A stretch of DNA of 64,000 nt, from contig JANPZV010000005.1 of assembly GCA_024707365.1 (NCBI GenBank), positions 1,240,001-1,304,000 on the forward strand, written 5' to 3'. Position 1 is the stretch's first letter; each line of letters begins with the position of its first letter. The notes below the pieces were generated by a model that did no database searches, was not told the origin of the DNA, and saw only the letters and a program-made list of their open reading frames with translations. Source of the DNA: Terricaulis sp. (GTDB lineage: Bacteria > Pseudomonadota > Alphaproteobacteria > Caulobacterales > Aquidulcibacteraceae). Shown here one piece after another: positions 8,791 to 18,183 of the stretch. Position numbers and translations under genes: made by a program.

Positions 8791-9702
8791 ATGACGGACA
8801 ATAGGATCGAGGCGCTTCTGGTTGGCGCGATTGATCTCCATTGCCATAGCGGCCCTTCGGTCATGCCGCGAAGCCTCAATCATGTGGAGGCGATTGAGCA
8901 GGCCGAGGCGGCCGGACTTCGCGCCGTTTTGTTCAAGGATCACTATTATTCGGTGGCGCCGGTGGCGGCGCTGCTGAAGGAAACGATCAATCCCAAGATC
9001 GAATTGCTCACCGGCGTGCCGCTCAACAACACCACTGGCGGGCTAAATCCCTACGCCGTGGAGCATGGCTTCAAGCTCGGCGCGCGCATAGTGTGGATGC
9101 CGACCTTCTCCGCCGCCAATCACATCCGCCATTCACATCGGCGCCAATTCTTGCCGACCAAGGAAACCATGCTCGCGCCACGCGCGCTCACGGTGGTGGA
9201 TGATCGCGGCGCGTTGCTGGATGATGTGCTCTTCATCCTCGATCAGATCGCCGCTTATGATGCGATCCTTTCCGCGGGGCATTTGCACATCAGCGAAATT
9301 TGGCCGCTTTTCACGGAAGCAAAAAAGCGCGGCGTGAAGCGGCTGCTGGTCAACCATCCGACCTTCCTCATCGGCGCCGGCGCGCCTGATATGCGTGAGC
9401 TCGCAAACATGGGCGCTTATCTTGAGCACTCATGCTGCATGTGGGCTGGCGTGCAAGGGAAGAACTATACCGCGCAAAGCCTGGATGATGCGATCAAGGC
9501 AGGCGGCGTAGACAACACAATTATCGGCTCCGATCTCGGCCAGGTGGGCAATCCCACCCCGGTGGAAGGCTTCCGCCATGTCATCGGCATGTGCATTGAG
9601 CTCGGCTATTCAGATGCGGAGATCCGCAAAATGATCAGCGAAAATGCAAGCCGTCTCGTCGGGCTCGATGAGGTGCAAGGTCTATCGAGCGCCGCTGAAT
9701 AA
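8791..9702 (+). CDS. DUF6282-type metal-dependent hydrolase
   Basis: A 303-residue TIM-barrel protein related to the amidohydrolase superfamily. It has DLHCHSGPSVMPRS near the N-terminus (HxH metal motif), FKDHYY and VNHPTFLIGAG in the barrel, and IIGSDLGQVGNPTPVEGFRHVI near the end, where the Asp of SDLGQ is a likely catalytic base. This matches what I know of the DUF6282 family. An AAGGGAGGG Shine-Dalgarno lies 6 nt before the ATG. It follows the cupin gene by 33 bp and precedes the transporter by 42 bp, so these form one operon. Hydrolysis of a lactone or amide intermediate is plausible; the substrate is not known. Confidence 0.8.
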   Translation: MTDNRIEALLVGAIDLHCHSGPSVMPRSLNHVEAIEQAEAAGLRAVLFKDHYYSVAPVAALLKETINPKIELLTGVPLNNTTGGLNPYAVEHGFKLGARIVWMPTFSAANHIRHSHRRQFLPTKETMLAPRALTVVDDRGALLDDVLFILDQIAAYDAILSAGHLHISEIWPLFTEAKKRGVKRLLVNHPTFLIGAGAPDMRELANMGAYLEHSCCMWAGVQGKNYTAQSLDDAIKAGGVDNTIIGSDLGQVGNPTPVEGFRHVIGMCIELGYSDAEIRKMISENASRLVGLDEVQGLSSAAE

Positions 9703-9744
9703 GAAGGCGGCGCATAAGATAAAGAACGATGGGGAGAACCGTGC

Positions 9745-11096
9745 ATGGCAGCTGGAGCTGCGGCCAGTCCGCTTGAAGCGATCGCCAGCGCCCGCATGGG
9801 TTGGCGGCAATATATGATCGTCGCCCTTTGCTGCCTCACGAACGTCACCGAAGGTTTTGACGTTGTCTCGCTCGCCTATGCCGCGCCTGTGATGACGCGG
9901 GAATGGGGTACGCCGGCGGCGATGCTGGGGCTTGTGTTCAGCTTTGTTTCCGTCGGCCTCGCGATCGGGCGCCTTTTTTTACCCCTGCGCTTACGGAGCG
10001 CATCGGGCGGCGCTGGGCCATTATCGCGGCGACGGTGATCATCATCATTTCGCACGGCCTCTCTGCGATCAATGACTCGATCTATAATTTGATGGTGCTG
10101 CGCTTTGGCATGGGCATCGGGCTCGGGGTTATCCTTGTGAGCCTCAACGTGATGGTTTCCGAGTTTTCAAACGACAAGAACCGCAGCTTCGCGATCGCGA
10201 TGCTGCATTCGGGCTTCTCGGTGGGCATGATGCTGGGCGGCGGGCTTGCGGCCTTGGTGCTTGAGCCTCTTGGGTGGCGTTACGTGTTTTGGCTCGGCGT
10301 GCTGATCAACACGTCGCTGCTGTTTCTATTGATATTCTTCCTGATGGAATCGCCGACATTCCTGATCACGCGCCAGCCGCGCAATGCGCTCGCGCGGCTC
10401 AACACTATGCTGAAGCAGCTCGGGCATCAGGCGCTTGAGGCGATGCCGCTCAAGCCTTCGGCTGCTGCAAATGGCGGCGGCGGCTTTAAGGCGATGCTCG
10501 AGGGCCGCATGGCCAGCGCTTCGATCATGCTTTGGGCCGCATCACTCACTTATGCGGTCGTGGGCTATTTCCTGCTCAATTGGAAACCGTCCGTCCTGGT
10601 GGACGCGGGGCTGACGCCAACCCAGGCAAGCCTTGGCGGCGTGTTTGAAGGGTTCCTCGGCATCGCCGGCCATCTCATTGTGGGGCTGCTGGCGCGCAAG
10701 GGTGCGGAGGCGCGCGTCACCGCGGCGTTCTTCGCAATGCTTGGCGTGTTCCTTGTTATTTTCGGCAACATCACCGCCGAATGGTGGGTGATGATCGGCA
10801 TCAGCGGCATGCTGAAATTCTTCACCGTGGGCGCCTATACCGGCATCTTCCTGGTGGTCATCGCCATGTACGAGCCGGCCGTGCGCAGCATGGGGCTTGG
10901 CTTCATGGTAGGCTTCGGGCGCGTTGGCGCCATCATCGGCCCGCTCATCGGCGGGTTGCTGATCGGCGCCGATATCGGCCGGCCGGCGACGTTCGCGGTG
11001 TTTGCTGTGGTGGCGGTCGTGCCGGCGGTGTTGATGGTGTTGGTCGGCCGTCAGAACGCGGCGCGCCAGGCCCCGCTGAAAGAGGCGGCCGCATGA
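9745..11096 (+). CDS. MFS transporter, aromatic acid:H+ symporter type (reading frame broken)
   Basis: Reading through one missing T in the T7 run 9974-9980 gives a 450-residue, 12-helix major facilitator protein. The first segment runs VTEGFDVVSLAYAAPVM, where the Asp in helix 1 is typical of the AAHS (PcaK/BenK-like) family, to FSFVSVGLAIGRLF. The second resumes with FTPALTERIGRRWAI, the conserved loop 2-3 motif, and covers the remaining helices. AAHS carriers import protocatechuate, 4-hydroxybenzoate, vanillate or similar acids with protons, which fits the surrounding aromatic genes. The shift falls in the middle of the most conserved loop, so real inactivation or a long homopolymer miscall are the two options; the second is more likely. 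Confidence 0.87.
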
Positions 11097-11121
11097 GCCA
11101 TCACAGCCAAGCCTTATCCTT

Positions 11122-12069
11122 ATGAACCGGCGCACTTTGATCATGGCTTCGTCCGCTTTCGCACTATCAGGGCGCGCCCGCGCCGAGATGGATGATCCGC
11201 TGTTTGATTCGCATGCGCATATCTTCAGCGCCGATACCGCCCGCTATCCGGTAGATACGCGCAACGCGCGCGAGGGCGAGGAGAATTTGCGCCGGCGCAT
11301 CGCCGAAAATTCGATAAGCGCCGAGCGCTTGCTCGCATGGTGGCGCGAGAGCGGCGTCGTCGGCGGTGCGAGCGTTCAATATAATACAATATATCGGACC
11401 AACAACGCGTACCTGCTCGATGCGAGCGATACGCATCCAGAGATGCTTTCGGCGGTCGTCATCCTTGATGCGCAGCGGCCTGAAACGCCCGCCCAGCTTG
11501 AGCGCTTGATTGCCGAGCGCGGCGTTGTGGGCTTGCGCCTTTTTGGCGCCGCCGATGCAACGGGCGCCTATCCTTGGCTCGATTCAGAGGCCGCGCTGGA
11601 GACCTGGCGCATGGCTGAGCGTTATGCGCTCAGCATGGTTGTCATGTATACGCCTGCCGCCGCCTCAGCATCCGCGCTTGCGCGGGTGGCTGCATTGGCG
11701 CGCGCGTTTCCGCGCCTTACGATCACGCTCGATCATTTTGGATGGCCGGCGTCTGATCCCGCTAATTTGGGGCTGCACGCGCCGCTTGTTGCGCTCAAAA
11801 CGATCCCGAATATTTATTACAAGATCACCTCGATCAATTTCAGCCTGTTTGAAGAATACGGCATTGATGCGCCTCAATTCGTCAGGCGCGCGGCCGATAT
11901 CTTTGGCGCCGAGCGCATGATGTGGGGCTCTGATGTCGGCAATACATTGGAGAGCTACGCGTCGATGGCGGCGCGTGCGCGCGCGTCAGCTTCGTTGCTT
12001 GATGCAAGTGAGCGCCGCCTCTACCTGTGCGATACGGCGCGCGGCTTATTTGGGCGTGGAAGAGGCTAA
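11122..12069 (+). CDS. Amidohydrolase family protein, exported
   Basis: A 315-residue amidohydrolase_2 (COG3618-like, LigI-related superfamily) TIM-barrel protein. The N-terminus MNRRTLIMASSAFALSGRARA looks like an export signal (twin Arg, hydrophobic core, ARA cleavage). The metal motif is FDSHAHIF, followed by RGVVGLRLFG, LTITLDHFGWP (metal His) and RMMWGSDVGNT (catalytic Asp). Relatives hydrolyse lactones such as 2-pyrone-4,6-dicarboxylate or 4-sulfomuconolactone. Export would be unusual for an intracellular lactonase, so the true substrate may be met in the periplasm. It lies 25 bp after the transporter gene and is followed directly by a second amidohydrolase. Confidence 0.82.
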   Translation: MNRRTLIMASSAFALSGRARAEMDDPLFDSHAHIFSADTARYPVDTRNAREGEENLRRRIAENSISAERLLAWWRESGVVGGASVQYNTIYRTNNAYLLDASDTHPEMLSAVVILDAQRPETPAQLERLIAERGVVGLRLFGAADATGAYPWLDSEAALETWRMAERYALSMVVMYTPAAASASALARVAALARAFPRLTITLDHFGWPASDPANLGLHAPLVALKTIPNIYYKITSINFSLFEEYGIDAPQFVRRAADIFGAERMMWGSDVGNTLESYASMAARARASASLLDASERRLYLCDTARGLFGRGRG

Positions 12070-12077
12070 GCCGCAGG

Positions 12078-12876
12078 ATGTTTATCGAGCCGCCCATCGT
12101 CGATGCGCACGCGCACATCATGACGCGGCGCATGCCGTTCCACCCCGAGGCCTGGACGCGCCCAGACTACGAATATAGCGCCGAAGATTATATCGCCGAC
12201 CTCGATAAGCACGGTGTCGCCTTCGGCGTCATCGCCGCCGCAAGCCTTTATGGCGATTACAACGACTACACGCTTTGGGCGCTTTCCGCGTACAAGCGCC
12301 TGCGCGCCACCGTGGTGCTCGATCCGTCAGCCAGCGCGCGCGAGTTGCAAGCATTGCGTGACCAGGGCGTGGTGGGCGTGCGCATGCAATGGAAGCTCGG
12401 CGCGCCGCCGCCGGACTTTGGCGATTTCCTGCACAAGAGCTTCATCAATCGCCTAGCCGATTGCGGCGTGCATGTTCAGTTGAACGCCAGCGCCGATCAG
12501 CTCGCACATGTTTTGCCGGTTCTGCAGGAGCATGGCGTTGCGGTGGTGGTGGATCATTTCGGATTGCTGCGCGCGCCGGATGGCATGGAAGGGGAAGGCT
12601 ATAAGGCCACATGCCGCGCGATCGAGAAGGGGCGTACGTGGGTCAAAAATATCCGCAGGCTTCCGGCTTGATCCTGCGGTGCGCCAGGCGGGCGCGGCGG
12701 ATCTGCTGGCCAAAGCCGGGCCCGGCCGCCTGCTCTGGGGCAGCGATGCGCCATACGTGGGCAAGGAAACGGAGACCTCGTACCAAGATACGCTGGATAT
12801 TTTCCGCGAGATTGTGCCCAGCGCCGCCCAGCGCCGCGCCATCTCCGATGCCGCGCTGCGTTTTTACTTTTTCTAG
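12078..12876 (+). CDS. Amidohydrolase family protein (reading frame broken)
   Basis: A second amidohydrolase_2 barrel, about 265 residues, with no signal peptide. The start at 12078 (MFIEPPIVDAHAHIM) is chosen because it places the HxH motif near the N-terminus as in the family. GVVGVRMQWKLG, AVVVDHFGLLRAP and LLWGSDAPYVGKE provide the other metal ligands and the catalytic Asp. One extra A in the run 12645-12649 splits it; removing it joins TWVK to ISAGFRLDPAVRQAG. It begins 8 bp after the exported paralogue, so the two may act on the same compound in different compartments. Confidence 0.82.
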
Positions 12877-12880
12877 CGCG

Positions 12881-14485
12881 TCACGCTTCGCTCTTGATCA
12901 GATCGGCGGCTTTTTCGGCGATCATAATGACAGGCGCATTGGTGTTGCCGCCGGGCACTGTCGGCATCACTGAGGCATCGACCACGCGTAGCCCTTCAAC
13001 GCCGCGAACGCGCAGGGAGGCGTCTGTCACCGATGCGGCGTCCACGCCCATGCGGCAGGTGCCGACAGGATGCTGCGTGATCCGCAGGTTTTGCCGGATG
13101 AAGGCGTCAAGCTCAGCATCACTGGTTTTTTCCGCGCCTGGCTTGCGCTCTGCGATCGCCATATCCGCGAGCGGCTCAGTGCTGAATAATTTACGCACCC
13201 ATCCAACGCCGCGACGCAATTCGGCGTAATCGCGCTCGGCTGAGAGCAGATTGAGGCGTATGCGCGGCTTGTCGAACGGATCGGATGAGCGCAGCTCAAG
13301 CGCGCCGCGGCTTTCGGGGTGCAGCTGAATGATCATCACCGAAAACACGTCATCAAGCCGCTTGCGCAAGCCGGGAAACCAGATTTTCGCATCAAGCCGG
13401 ATCGGCATCACCATGAGCTGAATGTCAGGGCGGTCAAGCTCGGGCAGTGTTTTGAGCATGATCGCGCAGCTCGTCACCTGCGAAGCAAACGAGCCGCTGC
13501 CGAGCGCCGCCCATTGCAGCACCGAAAGCGCGGCGCGGTCAAAGCGCAATTCATCCAGGAAGGTGGCCGCGCGCGCGGCGAATTCCGCATAAATGATCGG
13601 ATGCTCGGAAAGGTTTTGGCCCACGCCCGGGCTATCGGCGAGAACCTCCAGGCCGTGCGCTTGAAGGTGCGCCGCCGGGCCCACGCCGGAGAGCATCAGC
13701 AATTGCGGCGAATTATACGCCCCGCCCGAGAGGATGATTTCGCGCCGCGCGCGCGCGGTTTGCGTTTCTTCGCCGCGCCGAAACGTGACGCCCACGGCGC
13801 GGCGCGATTCAAACAGCACGCGCGTGACATTGGCGCGATCGATCAGGCGCAGGTTTGGCCGTTTCAGCGCTGGCCGCAGATAAACGCTCGAGGTGCTGGC
13901 GCGCCGGCCGCGCCGATCGACCGTGACCTCGGCCAGGGCGCAGCCATCCTGAATCTCGCCGCTTAAATCGTCGCTTTGCCGGATGCCAGCCGCGGCCGCC
14001 GCCTGCATCACCGCAGCGCCGAGCAATTTGGGATTATCGACAGCGCGCACGCCCACAGGGCCGCTCTCGCCGTGATATGGCCCCGCGCCACGCCAGCTGC
14101 TCTCCATTTTTCGGAAATACGGGAGCACATCGTCCCAGCCCCAGCCTGGGCAGCCCAATTCGCGCCATTCGTCGTAATCGCGCATGTGCCCGCGCATGTA
14201 GATCATGCCGTTGGTGGTGGAGCATCCGCCAAGCACGCGCCCGCGCGGCAGCGGCACAACCCGCCCATCAAGGTGCGCTTCGGGCTCTGTTTGATATCCC
14301 CAATCCTTATCGGGGTCGGCAAGCGCGGCCATGAAGCCAAGCGGCATGGCGTGATAAAAGCTTGCATCGCCGCCGCCGGCTTCAAGCAGCAGCACAGAAT
14401 GCGCGCCATCTTCGCTCAAGCGATTGGCCAGCACGCACCCCGCCGAGCCGGCGCCGACAATGATATAGTCAAATTCAAGCGTCAC
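12881..14485 (-). CDS. GMC family oxidoreductase (choline dehydrogenase-like)
   Basis: A complete 534-residue GMC flavoenzyme. The FAD-binding motif is YIIVGAGSAGCVLANRLSE near residue 7, followed by LLLEAGGGD. The GMC signature is PRGRVLGGCSTTNGMIYMRG, and the C-terminal active-site His is in QHPVGTCRMG. The end has VPGGNTNAPVIMIAEKAADLI. No signal peptide is visible. These enzymes oxidise primary alcohols to aldehydes, passing electrons to quinone or oxygen. The divergent aldehyde dehydrogenase next door would take the aldehyde onward, giving an alcohol-to-acid pair. The alcohol is unknown; an aryl alcohol fits the island. Confidence 0.9.
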   Translation of the reverse strand: MTLEFDYIIVGAGSAGCVLANRLSEDGAHSVLLLEAGGGDASFYHAMPLGFMAALADPDKDWGYQTEPEAHLDGRVVPLPRGRVLGGCSTTNGMIYMRGHMRDYDEWRELGCPGWGWDDVLPYFRKMESSWRGAGPYHGESGPVGVRAVDNPKLLGAAVMQAAAAAGIRQSDDLSGEIQDGCALAEVTVDRRGRRASTSSVYLRPALKRPNLRLIDRANVTRVLFESRRAVGVTFRRGEETQTARARREIILSGGAYNSPQLLMLSGVGPAAHLQAHGLEVLADSPGVGQNLSEHPIIYAEFAARAATFLDELRFDRAALSVLQWAALGSGSFASQVTSCAIMLKTLPELDRPDIQLMVMPIRLDAKIWFPGLRKRLDDVFSVMIIQLHPESRGALELRSSDPFDKPRIRLNLLSAERDYAELRRGVGWVRKLFSTEPLADMAIAERKPGAEKTSDAELDAFIRQNLRITQHPVGTCRMGVDAASVTDASLRVRGVEGLRVVDASVMPTVPGGNTNAPVIMIAEKAADLIKSEA

Positions 14486-14590
14486 GCGCGTTTATCCATC
14501 CTGCATAAACCGCCTTCAGCTGCGCGAGGGCGTATTGCATAATAACATAGAATGTTCAACACTAACAAACAGGCATTGAGGGGCACGGGT

Positions 14591-16075
14591 ATGAGCAGCG
14601 ATCTGTCTGGTTTGGAAGCGGCGCGCGCATTCGCGCAAGGCGCGCATCGTCTGTTTATCGACGGCCAATGGCGGCCCGCGCTTTCCGGCAAGACTTTCGC
14701 CACGCATAACCCCGGCGACGGCGCCTTGCTTGGCCATGCCGCAAGCGCGGAAGCTGCGGATGTTGATCTTGCCGTGGCCGCCGCGCGCGCGGCGCTCGAT
14801 GGCCCCTGGTCTGAGATCAAGCCGTCGGAGCGCGCGCGCCTGCTTTGGCGCTTAAGCGACCTGATCGAAAAGCACGCCGACGAGATCGCCGCACTCGAAA
14901 CGCTCGATAACGGCAAGCCGCTGCGCGATGCGCGCCTGTTTGACGTGCCCCACGCCATCGAGACGCTGCGCTACAATTCCGGTTGGGCCACCAAGCTCGG
15001 TGGGGAGACGATCAATCTCTCAGGCCCCGGCACGTGGCACGCTTATACGGTGCGTGAGCCTGTGGGTGTGGTGGCGCAGATCGTGCCCTGGAACGCGCCG
15101 TTCGCGATGGCGGTGGCTAAAGTGGCGCCGGCGTTGGCCGCAGGCTGCGCCGTGATTTTAAAGCCGGCGGAGGAAACCCCGCTCACCGCGCTGCGCTTGG
15201 CGACGCTGATCGAAGAGGTCGGCTTTCCCAAGGGCGTGTTCAGCCTGCTGACAGGCTTTGGCGAAACAGCGGGCGCGGCGCTGGTTGAGCATCCAGGCGT
15301 CGATAAAGTCACCTTCACGGGCTCAACCGAGGTGGGGCGCATCATCATTCGCGCGGCGGCTGGAAATTTTAAGCGCGTGACGCTGGAATTAGGCGGGAAA
15401 ACCCCTGTGATCGTGCTGCCGGACGCCGATGCGGCGCGCGCGGCTGAGGGCGCGGCGCGCTCCATCTTCACCAATGCGGGGCAGATCTGCAACGCGGGCT
15501 CGCGCTTGTTCGTGCACCAGAGCTTGTTCGAGCGCGTGGTTGAGGGCGTGGCCGATTATGCCGGCAAGCTCCGGGTGGGGCCGGGGCTGGACCCAGAGAC
15601 TCAGATGGGCCCGGTTATTTCCGATGCGCAAAAGCAGCGTGTCAGCGGCTATATCCGCGCCGGCGTGGAGCAGGGCGCCACTTTGCGCGCGCAAGGCGCG
15701 GCCGCAGCTGGCCCTGGCTTTTTTGTGCCGCCCACGATCCTCACGCAAACAACGCCCGAAATGTCGGTTGTGCGGGAGGAAATATTTGGCCCCGTGCTTT
15801 GCGCGATGTCGTTTGGCGATGAAGATCTCGATCAGATCGCGCGCACGGCCAACGCCAGCGATTACGGCCTTGGCGCCGTGGTCTGGACCAACAATCTTAG
15901 CGCCGCGCACCGGCTGGCGCGCAAGCTGAAGGCCGGCACCGTGCGCGTGAACGGCGGCGGGCTTGATCCAGCCTTGCCGTTCGGCGGCTTTAAGCAATCG
16001 GGCTGGGGGCGCGAAAACGGTCGCGAAGGCATCGAGGCCTATACAGAGGTCAAGGCCGTCGCCATGGCGGTTTAG
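14591..16075 (+). CDS. NAD(P)-dependent aldehyde dehydrogenase
   Basis: A 494-residue aldehyde dehydrogenase. The catalytic Cys300 lies in NAGQICNAG and the general base Glu266 in LELGGK. The cofactor loop has FTGSTEVG and substrate-side landmarks are VPWNAPF and EEIFGPVL. Full length, undamaged. ATG 14591 follows GAGGGG at good spacing; an earlier in-frame ATG at 14552 has no ribosome site. It likely oxidises vanillin-type aldehydes released by the hydratase/lyase, or the product of the GMC oxidase encoded divergently. Its end overlaps the IclR gene by 4 bp. Confidence 0.92.
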   Translation: MSSDLSGLEAARAFAQGAHRLFIDGQWRPALSGKTFATHNPGDGALLGHAASAEAADVDLAVAAARAALDGPWSEIKPSERARLLWRLSDLIEKHADEIAALETLDNGKPLRDARLFDVPHAIETLRYNSGWATKLGGETINLSGPGTWHAYTVREPVGVVAQIVPWNAPFAMAVAKVAPALAAGCAVILKPAEETPLTALRLATLIEEVGFPKGVFSLLTGFGETAGAALVEHPGVDKVTFTGSTEVGRIIIRAAAGNFKRVTLELGGKTPVIVLPDADAARAAEGAARSIFTNAGQICNAGSRLFVHQSLFERVVEGVADYAGKLRVGPGLDPETQMGPVISDAQKQRVSGYIRAGVEQGATLRAQGAAAAGPGFFVPPTILTQTTPEMSVVREEIFGPVLCAMSFGDEDLDQIARTANASDYGLGAVVWTNNLSAAHRLARKLKAGTVRVNGGGLDPALPFGGFKQSGWGRENGREGIEAYTEVKAVAMAV

Positions 16076-16854
16076 CCCGGCGCGCCGCCGAGTTTGGCCG
16101 AGATTTTCCTGGCCGCTTGCAGCAAGTCTTGCGTGCATTGCTCCAAGCGCGCGCCCGCAAGATATTTGTCGGGGCCGAGCAGGGTCAAAGCCGCCGCAAG
16201 ATCGCCGCTATAATCGAAGACCGGCGCGGAGATCGCGGCGAAATTGGCGTTGATGAGCCCGCTTGTGGTGGCGTAGCCGCTCGATTTGATCGCCGCGATC
16301 TGGCGCTGCGTCACTTTCTTGGCTTCCGCGCCGGAGGCCAGCGCATCCGCATTCAGCGCCATTTTCGTATGCGTCTCGGGCAGGAAGGCGAGGAACACAA
16401 GCCCTGTCGCAGAACTCGCCATCGGCAGCACATGCCCGAGCCGCACCGAGAACGCGCCTTGCCTGCTGCCGTCGGCTTTGGAGACGATGGCCGGGCCGCG
16501 CTCGGTGAAAAGCGAAAGATAGGTCGCGCAGCCTGTGCGCGCGGTGAGGCTCGTCATTTCCGCGCGCGCCATATCGACAACCGAAATTTGCCGGATCGCG
16601 GAGAGCCCGAGCTCCATCGCATAGGCGCCAAGGGCGTAACGGCCGGTTTCGGCCTCCTGCGCCACCAGGCCCTCCCTGAGAAAGCTGGTGAGATAAAGGT
16701 GCGCCTTGCTGGGCGGCATGGCGGCGGCCTTGGCGATATCGCGCAGCGCCATGGGCTCTCGCGCCGCCTGCAGCACCCGAATGACCCGAAAGCCGACTTC
16801 GATCGATTGCACGCGGCGTTTTTGGTTAAGCGCCTCGTCCAGTGGTTTGCGCAT
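16072..16854 (-). CDS. IclR family transcriptional regulator
   Basis: A 260-residue IclR-type regulator. The N-terminal winged helix-turn-helix covers about residues 15-75 (SIEVGFRVIRVLQAAREPMALRDIAKAAAMPPSKAHLYLTSF). The C-terminal effector domain has YLSLFTERGPAIVSKADG and SSATGLVFLAF. IclR proteins commonly control aromatic-acid catabolism with the ligand bound in the C-terminal domain. It is divergent from the FAD monooxygenase. The 131-bp gap between them contains the perfect palindrome at 16936-16950, a candidate operator. Confidence 0.92.
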   Translation of the reverse strand: MRKPLDEALNQKRRVQSIEVGFRVIRVLQAAREPMALRDIAKAAAMPPSKAHLYLTSFLREGLVAQEAETGRYALGAYAMELGLSAIRQISVVDMARAEMTSLTARTGCATYLSLFTERGPAIVSKADGSRQGAFSVRLGHVLPMASSATGLVFLAFLPETHTKMALNADALASGAEAKKVTQRQIAAIKSSGYATTSGLINANFAAISAPVFDYSGDLAAALTLLGPDKYLAGARLEQCTQDLLQAARKISAKLGGAPG

Positions 16855-16935
16855 GAAATCCCCGCTCTGGCCTCCTGCCTAATCGGTAACGCGCGCCGCG
16901 TCGACTGGGGGCGGAATTCTCACTCTGTGTTATTG

Positions 16936-16950
16936 ACGAATGTTATTCGT
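16936..16950. promoter_or_regulatory. Perfect palindrome, candidate IclR operator
   Basis: ACGAAT-GTT-ATTCGT is a perfect 15-bp inverted repeat centred between the divergent IclR gene (start 16854) and the FAD monooxygenase gene (start 16986). A -35-like TTGACG at 16933-16938 overlaps its left arm, so a protein bound here would block transcription of the monooxygenase gene. Assignment to IclR rests on position only. Confidence 0.5.
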
Positions 16951-16985
16951 TAGTAGCAAATGTTGTTGAACGGAGCGGCGGGCGC

Positions 16986-18176
16986 ATGCGGATAGCAATT
17001 GTTGGGGCGGGAATTGGCGGGCTTACAGCCGCCCTGGCGTTGCTGCAGCGCGGCCATGACGTCACTGTCTATGAGCAGGCCGAGGAATTGCGCGAGGTCG
17101 GGGCGGGGCTGCAGGTCAGCGCCAATGGCTCGCGCGTTCTGGCGGCTGTTGGCGTGCTCGATGAGGTGCAGCGCCTTTCGTTCTGCCCGACAGGCAAGCG
17201 CATTCGTTTGTGGAATACGGGGCAGAGCTGGAAGCTGTTCGATCTCGGCCCGGAATCGGTCGCGCGCTACGGCTTCCCTTATTTCACGGTGCACCGGAAT
17301 GATCTGCATCAGGCGCTCGCTGCGGCCGTGCGGGCCTTGGCGCCGGAGGCGATCTCTCTTGGCGCGAAATGCGTTGGCGTCAATCAGGACGAGCGCGGCG
17401 CCGAGATTGAATTTTCCGCCAAGCCTTCGGCGCGCTACGCCATCGTCGTCGGCGCCGATGGCGTGCATTCGATCATACGCGAAAAACTCTTCGGCGAATT
17501 GCCGGCGCGGTTCACGGGCATGGTGGCCTGGCGCGGCGTGATCGATATGGATCGGCTGCCGTCGCATCTCGTCAATGATGTCGGCACCAATTGGGTCGGA
17601 CCGGGTGGGCATGTGGTGCATTACCCGATCCGCGCCGGCGCGCTGATGAATTTCACCAGCGTCGTCGAAAATCAGGATTGGAAAATCGAATCCTGGTCAA
17701 GCCCTTCCACGGTGGAGGCGTATCTCGCCGATTATCCAGGCTGGCACGAGGATGTGCACGATTACATCCGCGCGATCGACACCCCGTTCCGCTGGGCGCT
17801 GCTCGCCCGCGCGCCGATGACGAATTGGACGATTGGCCGGGTGACGTTGCTGGGCGACGCCGCCCATCCGATGCTGCCTTTCATGGCCTCCGGCGCCAGC
17901 ATGGCGATCGAGGATGGCTGGATGCTGGCGCGCGCGATTGAAGCGTTCGGGGACGATATCAGCGAGGCGCTGCGCCGCTATCAGAATGCGCGCATCCCGC
18001 GCACGACGCGCGTGGTCAACGCCGCCGAAGCCAATACCGGCCGCTTCCACAACACAACGCTCGCCGATCCGGCGAGCGCGCAGGCGTATGTCGACGCCGA
18101 GTGGGATCAAGAGCGCGTGGCTGAGCGCTACGAATGGCTCTTCCGCTATGACGTCACCAGCGCGCCGCTCGAGTGA
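16986..18176 (+). CDS. FAD-dependent aromatic monooxygenase (salicylate / 3-hydroxybenzoate hydroxylase type)
   Basis: A 396-residue group A flavoprotein monooxygenase. It has the N-terminal dinucleotide motif GAGIGG at residues 7-12, the DG motif in YAIVVGADGVHSIIR, and the GD motif in VTLLGDAAHPMLPFMASGASMAIEDGWML. The sequence resembles salicylate hydroxylase and 3-hydroxybenzoate 6-hydroxylase, which add one oxygen to a phenolic ring with NAD(P)H and O2. It is intact, cytosolic, and first in a plus-strand run with the hydrolase (8 bp downstream) and VOC protein. Regulation by the divergent IclR protein is likely. Confidence 0.88.
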   Translation: MRIAIVGAGIGGLTAALALLQRGHDVTVYEQAEELREVGAGLQVSANGSRVLAAVGVLDEVQRLSFCPTGKRIRLWNTGQSWKLFDLGPESVARYGFPYFTVHRNDLHQALAAAVRALAPEAISLGAKCVGVNQDERGAEIEFSAKPSARYAIVVGADGVHSIIREKLFGELPARFTGMVAWRGVIDMDRLPSHLVNDVGTNWVGPGGHVVHYPIRAGALMNFTSVVENQDWKIESWSSPSTVEAYLADYPGWHEDVHDYIRAIDTPFRWALLARAPMTNWTIGRVTLLGDAAHPMLPFMASGASMAIEDGWMLARAIEAFGDDISEALRRYQNARIPRTTRVVNAAEANTGRFHNTTLADPASAQAYVDAEWDQERVAERYEWLFRYDVTSAPLE

Positions 18177-18183
18177 GGATTGT

